A DNA stretch of 64,000 bases from Isoetes taiwanensis. Lineage: Eukaryota > Streptophyta > Lycopodiopsida > Isoetales > Isoetaceae. Below the pieces are notes generated by a model. It saw only the letters and a list, made by a program, of their open reading frames with translations, made no database searches and had not been told where the DNA came from. Where the stretch lies: NCBI GenBank assembly GCA_021234155.1, contig JAJEKV010000092.1, forward strand, positions 3,955,708 to 4,019,707, written 5' to 3'. The position numbers and the translations under genes were made by a program. Positions within the stretch are counted from its first letter, which is position 1. Each line of letters starts with the position of its first letter. Positions 45,740 to 57,134 of the stretch are shown piece by piece.

Positions 45740-47579
45740 ATGGCTTCTTCAATTCATTTGCAGCAGCTAGGGGACTTTTCTATGGTGGGTATTAATCCCT
45801 TTAATCAGCCAAATCCGTCGTGGCCACGCTTTCGTCACCCCCTTGAAGTCTCTCGGATCCACGAACAAAGATAACGGTTACAAAGGTGATGTGACTCGAT
45901 CTCTCAATAAAGATGCTCATCTAAACAAAGAGACATTAAATAGGGCATTGCATCTTTACTCTCAATGGGATAAGCGTTGTCCATCGCGAAATTCCCACGG
46001 TGTTGGTGGCGCCAAATGGCCTGAGACGAACCTCCATCATGCGTTGGAGGTTCAACACATGATGATGGAGAGCGATTGCACCCGTTACGGTGTTGGCAAA
46101 GGTAAAGCGGCTGCAGACGAACCTCCAACACGCGTTGGAGGTTCACCACATGGTGTCAAATTGATGGGGTGCAAATTGCATCACCGCTATGGTGTTGGAA
46201 GTGCATATCGCCAGCCACACCTCCAACATGCGTTGGAGGTTCAACTCAGGATGATGAAAAGGAGCGGATTGCTGAGGCATTGCCCCCAGATGATTTCTCC
46301 AAGGTCCCTCGTCCAGCACGTCTTCCTTTCTATGTCAATTTGCTTCAAAAAGACCTAGAGAACAAGTTTGACATTCTTCTGCCTACTTTGCACATGCAAG
46401 CAACAAGAGATGACACAATTTCGATGTGCATTGAGGTCTGAATTGGCAACGTGTCGTGAACGACCTTGCAACGCCATCGGCAAAATTCATCTTTGAACCG
46501 CAAAGCTTTGGAAAGCAATTGAGGGCTTAAAGTTGGAGTTTCTCGCTTGTCATATATTTGTGGAACACCTAATGGTTGATATTGGCAAGCAAAGACAAGA
46601 TTTACTCCGCCATGTCTCTGAGGTGTCTACGAGTTGTAATATTCGCATGCAAGCATTGGAAGAAAGCATGACCTGCCAAGTGACTGAGCTTGCAAATGAC
46701 ACATCTAGTCGAAGTTCTTTGCCTTGGAACGTTCCTATTCTCATGCAATCAAGGCATCTCCAACTTCTTCTTCAAAGCATCATGATCCTAATGTGAGATC
46801 CATGCCTAGTTCATCTTCTCCCCAATTTCAAAACTCTCATGTAACAGGTTTTGCATCTACACCTGCATCTACATCGCTTTACCGAGGCGTAGAGAATACA
46901 TTGATAGGCACTGTAAAGTCGGTGTAACTCGGTAATTCGTGGCATGCCAGAAGAAGCATCAGAGGACTTGCAACAGAAGGTACAGACTTTGGTGTTAGCT
47001 AAATTGGACTTCACAACACCAGTTATTGTCACTGCTGCACATAGGGTTGGAGCATTGCAGCCCCACCACCCGCGCATAGTGAAATTTACAGTGCGAAATT
47101 TGAGTACTAAAATGGATATTCTCAAGCAGGCCAAGCAATTGAAAGGGACATCTCTCTATCTAGATTTTGATCTTAATAAGTCCCAACAATTAGCCAGACG
47201 CCAGAATTTGCAAAAGGTCCAGGACATTCAAAAGAATGGTGGTAAGGCTGCACTGATTCGTGGAAAACTACGTATTTTTACACCATCACATGCAACCTTT
47301 GCTGACGCCTTTCATCATGCTAAGGCCACTCATACTGCTGGTGTTAACGTCCATTCTCCCATTTCCCATGCACACACCAACGCTGCAAATGCACCTCGTG
47401 TTGTTCCATCTTCTGCACCCACCACATCTTCTTCTGCTCAAGGCCATTCCTCTCACGATGTTGCTAATGGTACCCTTGATGCTGTTGCTGCTAATGTTGC
47501 TGCTACTGCTGCCGTTGCCGCCTCTATTGCTCCAGCCTGCTCAGTTCGCACTGCTCATACCTCAAATGTACCTTCCTAG
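45740..47579 (+). pseudogene. LINE copy A ORF1 (RNA-binding, coiled-coil)
   Basis: Starts MASSIHLQQLGDFSMVGINP. This copy stays open past the site where copy B has TAG (here AHLNKETLNRALHLYSQWDK). Downstream are the 30-residue repeats, RLPFYVNLLQKDLENKFDIL, a coiled-coil-like region, and an L1-type RRM half (IRGMPEEASEDLQQKVQTLV, PHHPRIVKFTVRNLS, LKGTSLYLDFDLNKSQQL). An Ala/Pro/Ser-rich tail ends at 47,579. Frames change near 45,830, 46,090, 46,390, 46,490, 46,720 and 46,900. The protein would bind LINE RNA in a ribonucleoprotein. Not functional as read. Confidence 0.8.
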
Positions 47580-47582
47580 GAA

Positions 47583-50500
47583 ATGTGCCTTCGGTTGGTG
47601 TCTTGGAATTGTCGAGGTTTTCCCTGACGTAAAGGTGATGGCTTGAATCCCATTGCAAAAGATATGGATATCCTTCTGCTCATGGAAACGTGGGAGCATT
47701 CAGCCAAACGACTACCTCATTTTACAGGCTATCAATTCTTTTCATTATTTAATGAATGTCATGGGCAACGAGGTTGCGGTGGCGTTGCTTGCTATTTCAA
47801 GGATGCCCTTGCTCCATATATCACGCTTCATAAAGCTGATAGATATAATCGCTACATGTGGATCAAACTTCATTGCCACAATAGTAGTACCATTTTTGTT
47901 GCTGCCTGTTACTTCCCACCTACATCATCACCTTTTTATGATGAATATGATGTCGCTCGCAGTGATCCCTATGGTGATCTTTATGATGACATTGCTCAAT
48001 TCAAACAGTAAGGGCATGTTATTCTTCTTGGTGATTTCAATGCTCGCACTGCTGAAATGCAAGCTGCTCAACTCATACTTGAGGATGTCTGTGACCCATT
48101 ATGGATGTCTGCTAATGATACAGTGTTTCCACGTTCATCGCCTGATGCTCACAAACCCATCTCAACATTTGGAAGGGAGCTCATCCAATTGTGTGAAGTC
48201 TTTGAGATGGTACTTTGTAATGGCTTAGAGCAATGGCCACACTCTAAAGGTATTACATGCAGACAGGATAGGGTGGTGGTACTAGTCTTGTTGATTATGT
48301 CATTTCCCAAGTGCAAGCCTTGGATCTCATTTCAGATTTTCGAATTGGCACAAGGCATAGAGATGAGGAGATAAAATCTGATCACTATCCACTTTATTTG
48401 TCATTAAAGTGGCAGCTTCCACCTCTTCAACCCATTGCTATCCAGGCTCCTGCCCCTCGCATTCCTTGACCTATTCTAGACCTTTTGACTATGAACAGAC
48501 ATTAGCTTCTGCGCTTGCAAGTATTTTGGATTACCCAACTCTTCAAGAGCGTAATGCAGCATTTTTCGATGCTTTGCTTTACTGGCTGTCTCTTGCTTTG
48601 GTACACGACTTACGGTGTTGCTCATCTTTGGTAGGAAATCCTTTCCTAGAAATGCACGGTTTGATAAAGACCGCAAGCGACCTAAAAAATAATTGCGAGC
48701 GATAGTTGAGCGGATCTGTGACATAATGCCATTCGAATTATAAGTCTGTTTTGAAACGCAAGAAGGCACGCTTTGTTGCTGAGCATCAGAAGCAAATGTT
48801 TGAATTACTGCTATGTGAGCCTCAGACCTTCTGGCGCAAAATATTATATCGACCACCTCCTACCCTTGGACATATTTCTATGCAGCAATGGGATGAGCGA
48901 TTGGTCCACTTATATGATCATCCTGGGGTCCTTAATTATGTGCCTCCTTTGGTAGGTGATATTCTTCAATTCACAGAGGAGGAAGTCAAAGAAGGACTGC
49001 GGCATCTATCTAATGGCAAGTCTCCTGATCTTCAAGGTTGCTTAAATGGGGGGGTCCGCTATTGCTTCCAATCACCACTACTCTTTTAAATCAAGCTTTG
49101 CAAGAAGGCTTGCCAGAAACTTGGGCTGTCAGTAAGGTCGTACCAATTTACAAAGCAGGTGATGAGCATGACCCTTCTAATTATCGCATGATCATGGTAA
49201 GTTCCATATTTTCAAAGCTCTTAGCCGTCCCATCGAGAAGCGATTGACATCATGGGCGTAACATACTTTGGTGTATGCGTCTTTGTAGGGCGGGCATGCT
49301 TTTCGTCCATGCTATTCTACAATAGACCATATTTTCACATTGTGCATGCTTATTGAACATAGTCGAAGTTTGAAACAAGACCTCTATGTATGCTTTGTGG
49401 ATTTTACCTCTGCTTTTGATACAGTACCACGCGAGCTTCTTTGGCAGCGCTTGCAGGCCCTTGGGGTTCCACAAGATCTTCAAAATGCGCTTTCATGGCT
49501 CTATGAAAGGGTTTTTGCTAAATTTCCAAAGATCGTACTCAAATCACTAGCAATATTGGAGTTCGCCGGGGTTGCCCTTTATCTCCTACACTCTTTGGCT
49601 TGTACATTGATCAATTGGAAGAATGGCTTGATAATCATGGCGCGGAGGTCCACATTTGGCACACTATATCATTAGGCAACTTATGTATATCGATGATGTT
49701 TCACTTCCGGCACATACATTTTGCAAAGTATGCAAGAACATTTACATGCTTTCTGCCGTTTTTTTGTGAGAACACAAGTCTGCGTGTTAATCTCCAAAAG
49801 ACCAAGCTTTTGGTAGTTCAATCTTTCGTCACAATGTTCCCACTATGCACTATGATAGCATGAAGTTGAAGTTGTAGATAGCTACAAGTATCTTGGTGTA
49901 GAATTTCTGTAAGAACACACTTTGGGAAGCGATGTATTACCAAGCGGGTGGTCTTTGGATGGAGAACACTCTATGCAATGCAAAACAATTGTTTTTCTTG
50001 CCAGAAATTCCACGATTGGCCACGGAAAGCCCACTTGTTTCGGGCTTTGGTAGAGCCTGTTTTATTGTATGGTTCTGAAGTGTGGGGGCCTGCCATTAGT
50101 GCTAGTGCTTGGGAGAGCTTGGAGCGGGTGCAAAAGTCCTTTCTCACTTACAGCCTCGGAGTTAAAACAACGGTGCCCTATGCTATTCTTTTACAAGAGA
50201 CAGGTTTTTGGCCTCTTCAACATTCTGCCATGAAGCGTCATCTCCACTATATCCGCAAGGTGCACCACATGGACGATGTTAGGTATCCTGTTCTTGCACT
50301 TGCCATGGCTGAATCTCCTCAGCGTTTGAAACGATGTTGGAAAGAGCATTGCACTACATGGTTTGCCCGTTGGGCTGTGCAACCAGAGCACTGCCTGATG
50401 CTTGCCAGTTCTGATCCTGAGCTTTTGCAACAATATCTCAATGGTCGTTTTTCTCAAAAGATATGGGACGCAGTTACTTTGGCCCAAGTGAAAACTGGTC

Positions 50501-50880
50501 ATTATCATGCACACATAAATCCCACCTTAGCACAAGGGCCCCAAGCTTATTTGTTTGCTTCATTGTCCAGGAACAAGCTTGTAGGTATTGCATCAATTCG
50601 CACGGGGTCCCACGGGCTACGGATTGAGACAGGTAGATGGGAGCGGCCGTAATTGCCGCGAGAAGCGAGACTATGTGCCTGTTGCCAGTTACAGGTTATT
50701 GAAGATGAAAGCCATACTCTTCTGAGTTGCCCTGCTTTTGAGATAGTCCGGAACCATTTTTTGACCTTAGCATTCCATTCCACGCTTCCACAACTTCTCA
50801 TAGCACCATCTGTGCATGACTTGGCATTATACATACTTGAGGTTCTAGATAAACATCGGCAATTACTGAGCCCTCAGTAG
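47583..50880 (+). pseudogene. LINE copy A ORF2 (endonuclease + reverse transcriptase)
   Basis: Begins 3 bp after the ORF1 stop. Endonuclease: RLVSWNCRGFP, DILLLMETWEHSAKR, GHVILLGDFNAR. RT: VCFVDFTSAFDTV (about 49,390), GVRxGCPLSPTLF, and YIDDV (49,685) where copy B has YADDV. Thumb and C-terminus: KAHLFRALVEPVLLYGSEVW and CACCQLQVIEDESHTLLSCP. In-frame stops at 47,625 (TGA), 48,009 (TAA), 48,690 (TAA) and 50,650 (TAA) are shared with copy B, plus several copy-specific frameshifts. No RNase H domain seen. The enzyme would nick DNA and copy LINE RNA; this copy is dead as read. Confidence 0.85.
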
Positions 50881-51651
50881 TCATTATCTCCGTTTGTCTA
50901 GTATCATCATTACTGCAAAGGTTTTTCCCTTGAAAACCTTTCGAGGCAGGGGTTTTTCGAGGCAGGGCTTGGCTTTCTTGATCGACCAGCCTACCGGTCG
51001 GGCTCGCCCATTTACTGACTGTAACAGCCTTGCAGGGGTGGTTAACCCCTTCATCACACTTTGAGGTTTGGTTGCTTATTTTTGCCATAGGTATATTCCC
51101 TATAATTTGTTTAACGGTTGTTTATGGTTATCCAAATACACTAGTTGAACTTCCCATGGAAGGTAAGAAAACCAAGGCAAGGATATTAGCATGTCATGGA
51201 TTCTCCCCTCCTCTACACATAAAGATGGAGTCTTTGTTCTAGTGGGTTTGTTACCTTGTTCCCGGCCACTTTTAGTTTCAATATCATTTCCTTTAAAGGG
51301 GCATGCTAGGGGTGCATCTTTAATGGGACAACAAAATAAGGCTTGATTCCTTGAAATTCCCTTTTCTAGGTTTGCTATTCTTTGGCGCTGGGCTCTATCC
51401 TTTGGCGCTCCTTTTGGCGCTCTGCCTTTTTGGTGCCCGACGGCAAAACTTCTCGAGCTCATAACTTGAGCTAGAGACATCAGAATCAGGTGATTTTGGG
51501 ATTTTGGGCTCGTTGGAAAGCTTATGCCTGGATCTTTCCAACGACATATGATTCGGACCATTTGCATCCTTATACATTTCAGCTTTTTGGACGTTTTGAT
51601 TTCGGGACTGATTACTATTATATATCAGCCCATTTCGGCCCTCTGGAAGTA

Positions 51652-53474
51652 ATGGCTTCTTCAATTCCTTTGCAGCAGCTAGGGGACTTTTCTATGGTGG
51701 GTATTAATCCCTTTAATCAGCCAAATCCGTCAGGGCCTGCTCGTCACCCCTTGAAGTCTCTCAGATCCACGAACAAAGATAACGGTTACAAAGGTGATGT
51801 GACTCAATCTCTCAATAAAGATGCTCATCTTAAACAGTAGACATTAAATAGGGCATTGCATCTTTACTCTCAATGGGATAAGCGTTGTCCATCGCAAATT
51901 CCCACAGGTGTTGGTGGCGCAAATGGCCCAGACGAACCTCCATCATGCGTTGGAGGTTCAACACATGATGATGGAGAGCAGATTGCACCCGTTACAGGTG
52001 TTGGCAGTGCAACTGGCCCAGACGAACCTCCAACACGCGTTGGAGGTTCACCACATAGTGCTGATGGGGTGCAAATTGCATCTGCTACAGGTGTTGGAAG
52101 TGCATATCGCTCAGCCACACCTCCAACATGCGTTGGAGGTTCAACTCAGGATGATGAAAAGGAGCGGATTGCTGAGGCATTGCCCCCAGATGATTTCTCC
52201 AAGGTCCCTCGTCCAGCACGTCTTCCTTTCTATGTCAATTTGCTTCAAAAAGACCTAGAGAACAAGTTTGACATTCTTACAGCTACTTTGCACATGCAGC
52301 AACAAGAGATGACACAATTTCGATGTGCATTGAGGTCTGAATTGGCAACGTGTCGTAACGACCTTGCAACGCTCACTGGCAAAATTCATGCTGAACCGGC
52401 AAAGCTTTGGAAAGCAATTGAGGGCGCAAAGTTGGAGTTTGCTGCTTGTCATATGACTGTGGAACACCTAATGGTTGATATTGGCAAGCAAAGACAAGAT
52501 TTACTCCGCCATGTCTCTGAGGTGTCTACGAGTTGTAATATTCGCATGCAAGCATTGGAAGAAAGCATGACCTGCCAAGGGACTGAGCTTGCAAATGACA
52601 CATCTAGTCGAGTTGCTGCCTTGGAACGTTCCTATTCTCATGCAACCAAGGCATCTCGAACTTCTTCTTCAAAGCATCATGATCCTAATGTGAGATCCAT
52701 GCCTAGTTCATCTTCTCCCCAATTTCAAAACTCTCATGTAACAGGTTTTGCATCTACACCTGCATCTACATCTGCTCAGAGGCGTAGAGAATACATTGAT
52801 AGGCACAACCGTCAGTGTAATCTGGTAATTCGTGGCATGCCAGAAGAAGCATCAGAGGACTTGCAACAGAAGGTACAGACTTTGGTGTTAGCTAAATTGG
52901 ACTTCACAACACGATTATTTGTCATCTGCCGCACATAGGGTTGGAGCATTGCAGCCCCACCACCCGCGCATAGTGAAATTTACAGTGCGAAATTTGAGTA
53001 CTAAAATGGATATTCTCAAGCAGGCCAAGCAATTGAAAGGGACATCTCTCTATCTAGATTTTGATCTTAATAAGTCCCAACAATTAGCCGACGCCGTGAA
53101 TTTGCAAAAGGTCCAGGACATTCAAAAGAATGGTGGTAAGGCTGCACGAATTCGTGGAAAAATACGTATTTTTACACCATCACATGCAACCTTTGCTGAC
53201 GCCTTTCATCATGCTAAGGCCACTCATACTGCTGGTGTTAACGTCCATTCTCCCATTTCCCATGCACACACCAACGCTGCAAATGCACCTCGTGTTGTTC
53301 CATCTTCTGCACCCACCACATCTTCTTCTGCTCAAGGCCATTCCTCTCACGATGTTGCTAATGGTACCCTTGATGTCGTTCTTCGCTAATGTTTTGCATC
53401 TGCTGCCGTTGCCGCCTCTATTGCTCCAGCCTGCTTTCGGTTCGCCTGCTCATACCTCAAATGTACCTTCCTAG
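51652..53474 (+). pseudogene. LINE copy B ORF1
   Basis: MASSIPLQQLGDFSMVGINP to a TAG at 51,838, then open again from 51,841 to about 52,915 in one long frame (360 codons from 51,856). This holds three 30-residue repeats, RLPFYVNLLQKDLENKFDIL, a heptad-like helical stretch, a Ser-rich linker and an IRGMPEEASEDLQQKVQTLV block. One frameshift near 52,918 leads into SAAHRVGALQPHHPRIVKFT, LKGTSLYLDFDLNKSQQL and an Ala/Pro-rich tail. Better preserved than copy A in its first half and worse near 53,375-53,450. Same role: RNA-binding gag-like protein. Confidence 0.82.
51904..52150 (+). repeat. Three 30-codon repeats in LINE ORF1 with DNA palindromes
   Basis: Protein units TGVGxAxGPDEPPxxVGGS(T/P) followed by an acidic end occur three times. 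At DNA level each unit contains CCTCCAACACGCGTTGGAGG or a close variant, a near-perfect 20-bp inverted repeat. Copy A has the same at 45,995-46,240. Confidence 0.85.
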
Positions 53475-53477
53475 GAA

Positions 53478-56400
53478 ATGTGCCTTCGGTTGGTGTCTTG
53501 GAATTGTCGAGGTTTTCCCTGACGTAAAGGTGATGGCTTGAATCCCATTGCAAAAGATATGGATATCCTTCTGCTCATGGAAACGTGGGAGCATTCAGCC
53601 AAACGACTACCTCATTTTACAGGCTATCAATTCTTTTCATTATTTAATGAATGTCATGGGCAACGAGGTTGCGGTGGCGTTGCTTGCTATTTCAAGGATG
53701 CCCTTGCTCCATATATCACGCTTCATAAAGCTGATAGATATAATCGCTACATGTGGATCAAACTTCATTGCCACAATAGTAGTACCATTTTTTTGTTCTT
53801 TTTTGTTACTTCCCACCTACATCATCACCTTTTTATGATGAATATGATGTCGCCGCAGATGATCCCTATGGTGATCTTTATGATGACATTGCTCAATTCA
53901 AACAGTAAGGGCATGTTATTCTTCTTGGTGATTTCAATGCTCGCACTGCTGAAATGCAAGCTGCTCAACTCATACTTGAGGATGTCTGTGACCCATTATG
54001 GATGTCTGCTAATGATACAGTGTTTCCACGTTCATCGCCTGATGCTCACAAACCCATCTCAACATTTGGAAGGGAGCTCATCCAATTGTGTGAAGTCTTT
54101 GAGATGGTACTTTGTAATGGCTTAGAGCAATGGCCACACTCTAAAGGTATTACATGCAGACAGGATAGGGTGGTGGTACTAGTCTTGTTGATTATGTCAT
54201 TTCCCAAGTGCAAGCCTTGGATCTCATTTCAGATTTTCGAATTGGCACAAGGCATAGAGATGAGGAGATAAAATCTGATCACTATCCACTTTATTTGTCA
54301 TTAAAGTGGCAGCTTCCACCTCTTCAACCCATTGCTATCCAGGCTCCTGCCCCTCGCATTCGCTTGACCTATTCTAGACCTTTTGACTATGAACAGACAT
54401 TAGCTTCTGCGCTTGCAAGTATTTTGGATTACCCAACTCTTCAAGAGCGTAATGCAGCATTTGCTGATGCTTTGCTTACTTCTGCTGTCTCTTGCTTTGG
54501 TACACGCACTTCTGGTGTTGCTCATGCTGGTAGGAAATCCTTTCCTAGAAATGCCTGGTTTGATAAAGACTGCAAGCAGCCTAAAAAATAATTGCGAACG
54601 ATAGTTGAGCCAGATACGCGACATAATGCCATTCAGAATTATAAGTCTGTTTTGAAACGCAAGAAGGCACGCTTTGTTGCTGAGCATCAGAAGCAAATGT
54701 TTGAATTACTGCTATGTGAGCCTCAGACCTTCTGGCGCAAAATATTATATCGACCACCTCCTACCCTTGGACATATTTCTATGCAGCAATGGGATGAGCG
54801 ATTGGTCCACTTATATGATCATCCTGGGGTCCTTAATTATGTGCCTCCTTTGGTAGGTGATATTCTTCAATTCACAGAGGAGGAAGTCAAAGAAGGACTG
54901 CGGCATCTATCTAATGGCAAGTCTCCTGATCTTCAAGGTTGCTTAAATGGGGGGGTCCGCTATTGCTTCCAATCACCACTACTCTTTTAAATCAAGCTTT
55001 GCAAGAAGGCTTGCCAGAAACTTGGGCTGTCAGTAAGGTCGTACCAATTTACAAAGCAGGTGATAAGCATGACCCTTCTAATTATCGCATGATCATGGTA
55101 AGTTCCATATTTTCAAAGCTCTTAGCCAGTCTTACTGAGAAGCAGTTGACATCATGGGCAGAACATACTGGTGTACGTGCTGTAGGACAGGCATGCTTTC
55201 GTCCATGCTATTCTACAATAGACCATATTTTCACATTGTGCATGCTTATTGAACATAGTCGAAGTTTGAAACAAGACCTCTATGTATGCTTTGTGGATTT
55301 TACCTCTGCTTTTGATACAGTACCACGCGAGCTTCTTTGGCAGCGCTTGCAGGCCCTTGGGGTTCCACAAGATCTTCAAAATGCAGTTTACTGGCTCTAT
55401 GAAAGGGTTTTTGCTAAATTTCCAGCATCAGGTACTCAAATCACTAGCAATATTGGAGTTCGTCAGGGTTGCCCTTTATCTCCTACACTCTTTGGCTTGT
55501 ACATTGATCAATTGGAAGAATGGCTTGATAATCATGGCGGCGGAGGTCCACATTTGGCACACTATATCATTAGGCAACTTATGTATGCTGATGATGTTTC
55601 ACTTCCGCACATACCGGCCGCAAGTATGCAAAGAACATTTACATGCTCTGCACAGTTTTTGTGAGAACACAGGTCTGCGTGTTAATCTCCAAAAGACCAA
55701 GCTTTTGGTAGTTCAATCTTCTCGTCACAATGTTCCCACTATGCACTATGATAGCCGCGAAGTTGAAGTTGTAGATAGCTACAAGTATCTTGGTGTAGAA
55801 TTTCGTGAAGAACACACTTTGGGAACAAATTGTATTACCAAGCCGGTGGTCTTTGGATGGAGAACACTCTATGCAATGCAAAACAATTGTTTTTGCGCAG
55901 AAATTCACGATTGGCCACGGAAAGCCCACTTGTTTTGGGCTTTGGTAGAGCCTCGCTTTTTTCTTGTATGGTTCTCAAGTGTGGGGCCCGCCATTAGTGC
56001 TAGTGCTTGGGAGAGCTTGGAGCGGGTGCAAAAGTCCTTTCTCACTTCTGACCTCGAGTTAAAACAACGGTGCCCTATGCTATTCTTTTACAAGAGATGG
56101 GTTTTTGCCTCTTCAACATTCTGCCATGAAGCGTCATCTCCACTATATCCGCAAGGTGCACCACATGGATGATGTTAGGTATCCTGTTCTTGCACTTGCC
56201 ATGGCTGAATCTCCTCAGCGTTTGAAACGATGTTGGAAAGAGCATTGCACTACATGGTTTGCCCGCTGGTCGGGGCAACCGCGATAATCGCCCCGATGCT
56301 TGCCGGTTCGATCCCACGAGCTTTTGCAACAATATCTCAATGGTCGCTTTTTCTCAAAAGATATGGGACGCAGTTACTTTGGCCCAAGTGAAAACTGGTC

Positions 56401-56779
56401 ATTATCATGCACACATAAATCCCACCTTGGCACAAGGACCCCAAGCTTATTTGTTTGCTCCATTGTCCAGGAACAAGCTTGTAGGTATTGCATCAATTCG
56501 CACGGGGTCCCACGGGCTACGGATTGAGACAGGTAGATGGGAGCGGCCGTAATTGCCGAGAAGCGAGACTATGTGCTGTTGCGATTCTGTGTTATTGAAG
56601 ATGAAAGCCATACTCTTCCTCGAAGTTGCCTCGCTTTTGAGATAGTCCGGAACCATTTTTTGACCTTAGCATTCCATTCCACGCTTCCACAACTTCTCAT
56701 AGCACCATCTGTGCATGACTTGGCATTATACATACTTGAGGTTCTAGATAAACATCGGCAATTACTGAGCCCTCAGTAG
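53478..56779 (+). pseudogene. LINE copy B ORF2 (endonuclease + reverse transcriptase)
   Basis: Same layout as copy A. The RT core is intact in one frame from 54,939 to 55,664: LLPITTTLLNQALQEGLPET, PIYKAGDKHDPSNYR, FVDFTSAFDTV with the motif A Asp, GVRQGCPLSPTLFGLYID and LMYADDV. The following GLRVNLQKTKLLVV and SYKYLGVEF are in another frame. Stops shared with copy A are at 53,520 (TGA), 53,906, 54,589 and 56,550 (all TAA). Near 54,950 the first frame of the RT is shifted by a run of G. The end (VIEDESHTL...C.AFEIVRNHF) is a zinc-knuckle-like tail. Dead as read, though close to a working ancestor. Confidence 0.87.
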
Positions 56780-56960
56780 TCATTATCTCCGTTTGTCTAG
56801 TATCATCATTACTGCAAAGGTTTTTCCCTTGAAAACCTTTCGAGGCAGGGGTTTTTTAATCCTAGTAGTAATGATTGTACTAGCCCATTGTATGGGTCCC
56901 ATGACCTATTGGTCTCCGTGGACGTTAAAAAATCTATTCTATTCTATTCTATTCCTAGCC

Positions 56961-57098
56961 ACATGGCCACTCAGCCATTTTCCTAGGCCATAAGGCCAAG
57001 GGGAAGGCGTTATCAATCTTAACGTCTGGTCTGAGTCCTCTTGCAAAAAAAATGTAGCAGCTATGATGATGGCGAGTTCATGATGGTGATATATGTTG

Positions 57099-57134
<36 letters not shown>

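Larger units (their letters stand above)
45053..50958 (+). mobile_element. LINE copy A (5.9 kb), 3' tail missing
   Basis: Nearly identical to 50,966-56,870 at an offset of about 5,912 bp. It has an ORF1 and an ORF2 with endonuclease, reverse transcriptase and a zinc-knuckle end. It stops in the 3' UTR (GAGGCAGGGGTTTTT) and joins directly to the start of copy B, so it lacks the (TTCTA)n tail. No target duplication seen. Confidence 0.9.
50966..56960 (+). mobile_element. LINE copy B (6.0 kb) with 3' UTR and (TTCTA)n tail
   Basis: Second head-to-tail copy. It begins at the same internal point as copy A (GGGCTTGGCTTTCTTGATC) and runs through both ORFs to a 3' UTR ending CTCCGTGGACGTTAAAAAAT and five TTCTA units (to 56,955). 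The tail matches copy 3 at 38.1 kb, so the family ends in a pentanucleotide repeat and not poly(A). Confidence 0.9.

Noticed and set aside
47260-47646. 128-codon Leu/Pro-rich frame (also 53,130-53,474)
   Set aside because: A shifted frame of the Ala/Pro/Ser-rich end of LINE ORF1, present in both copies.
47625-56552. Shared stops in LINE ORF2 as recoding or U-to-C RNA editing sites
   Set aside because: Such editing is known in plant organelles, not for nuclear retroelements; duplication of a dead copy or sequence error explains the pattern more simply.
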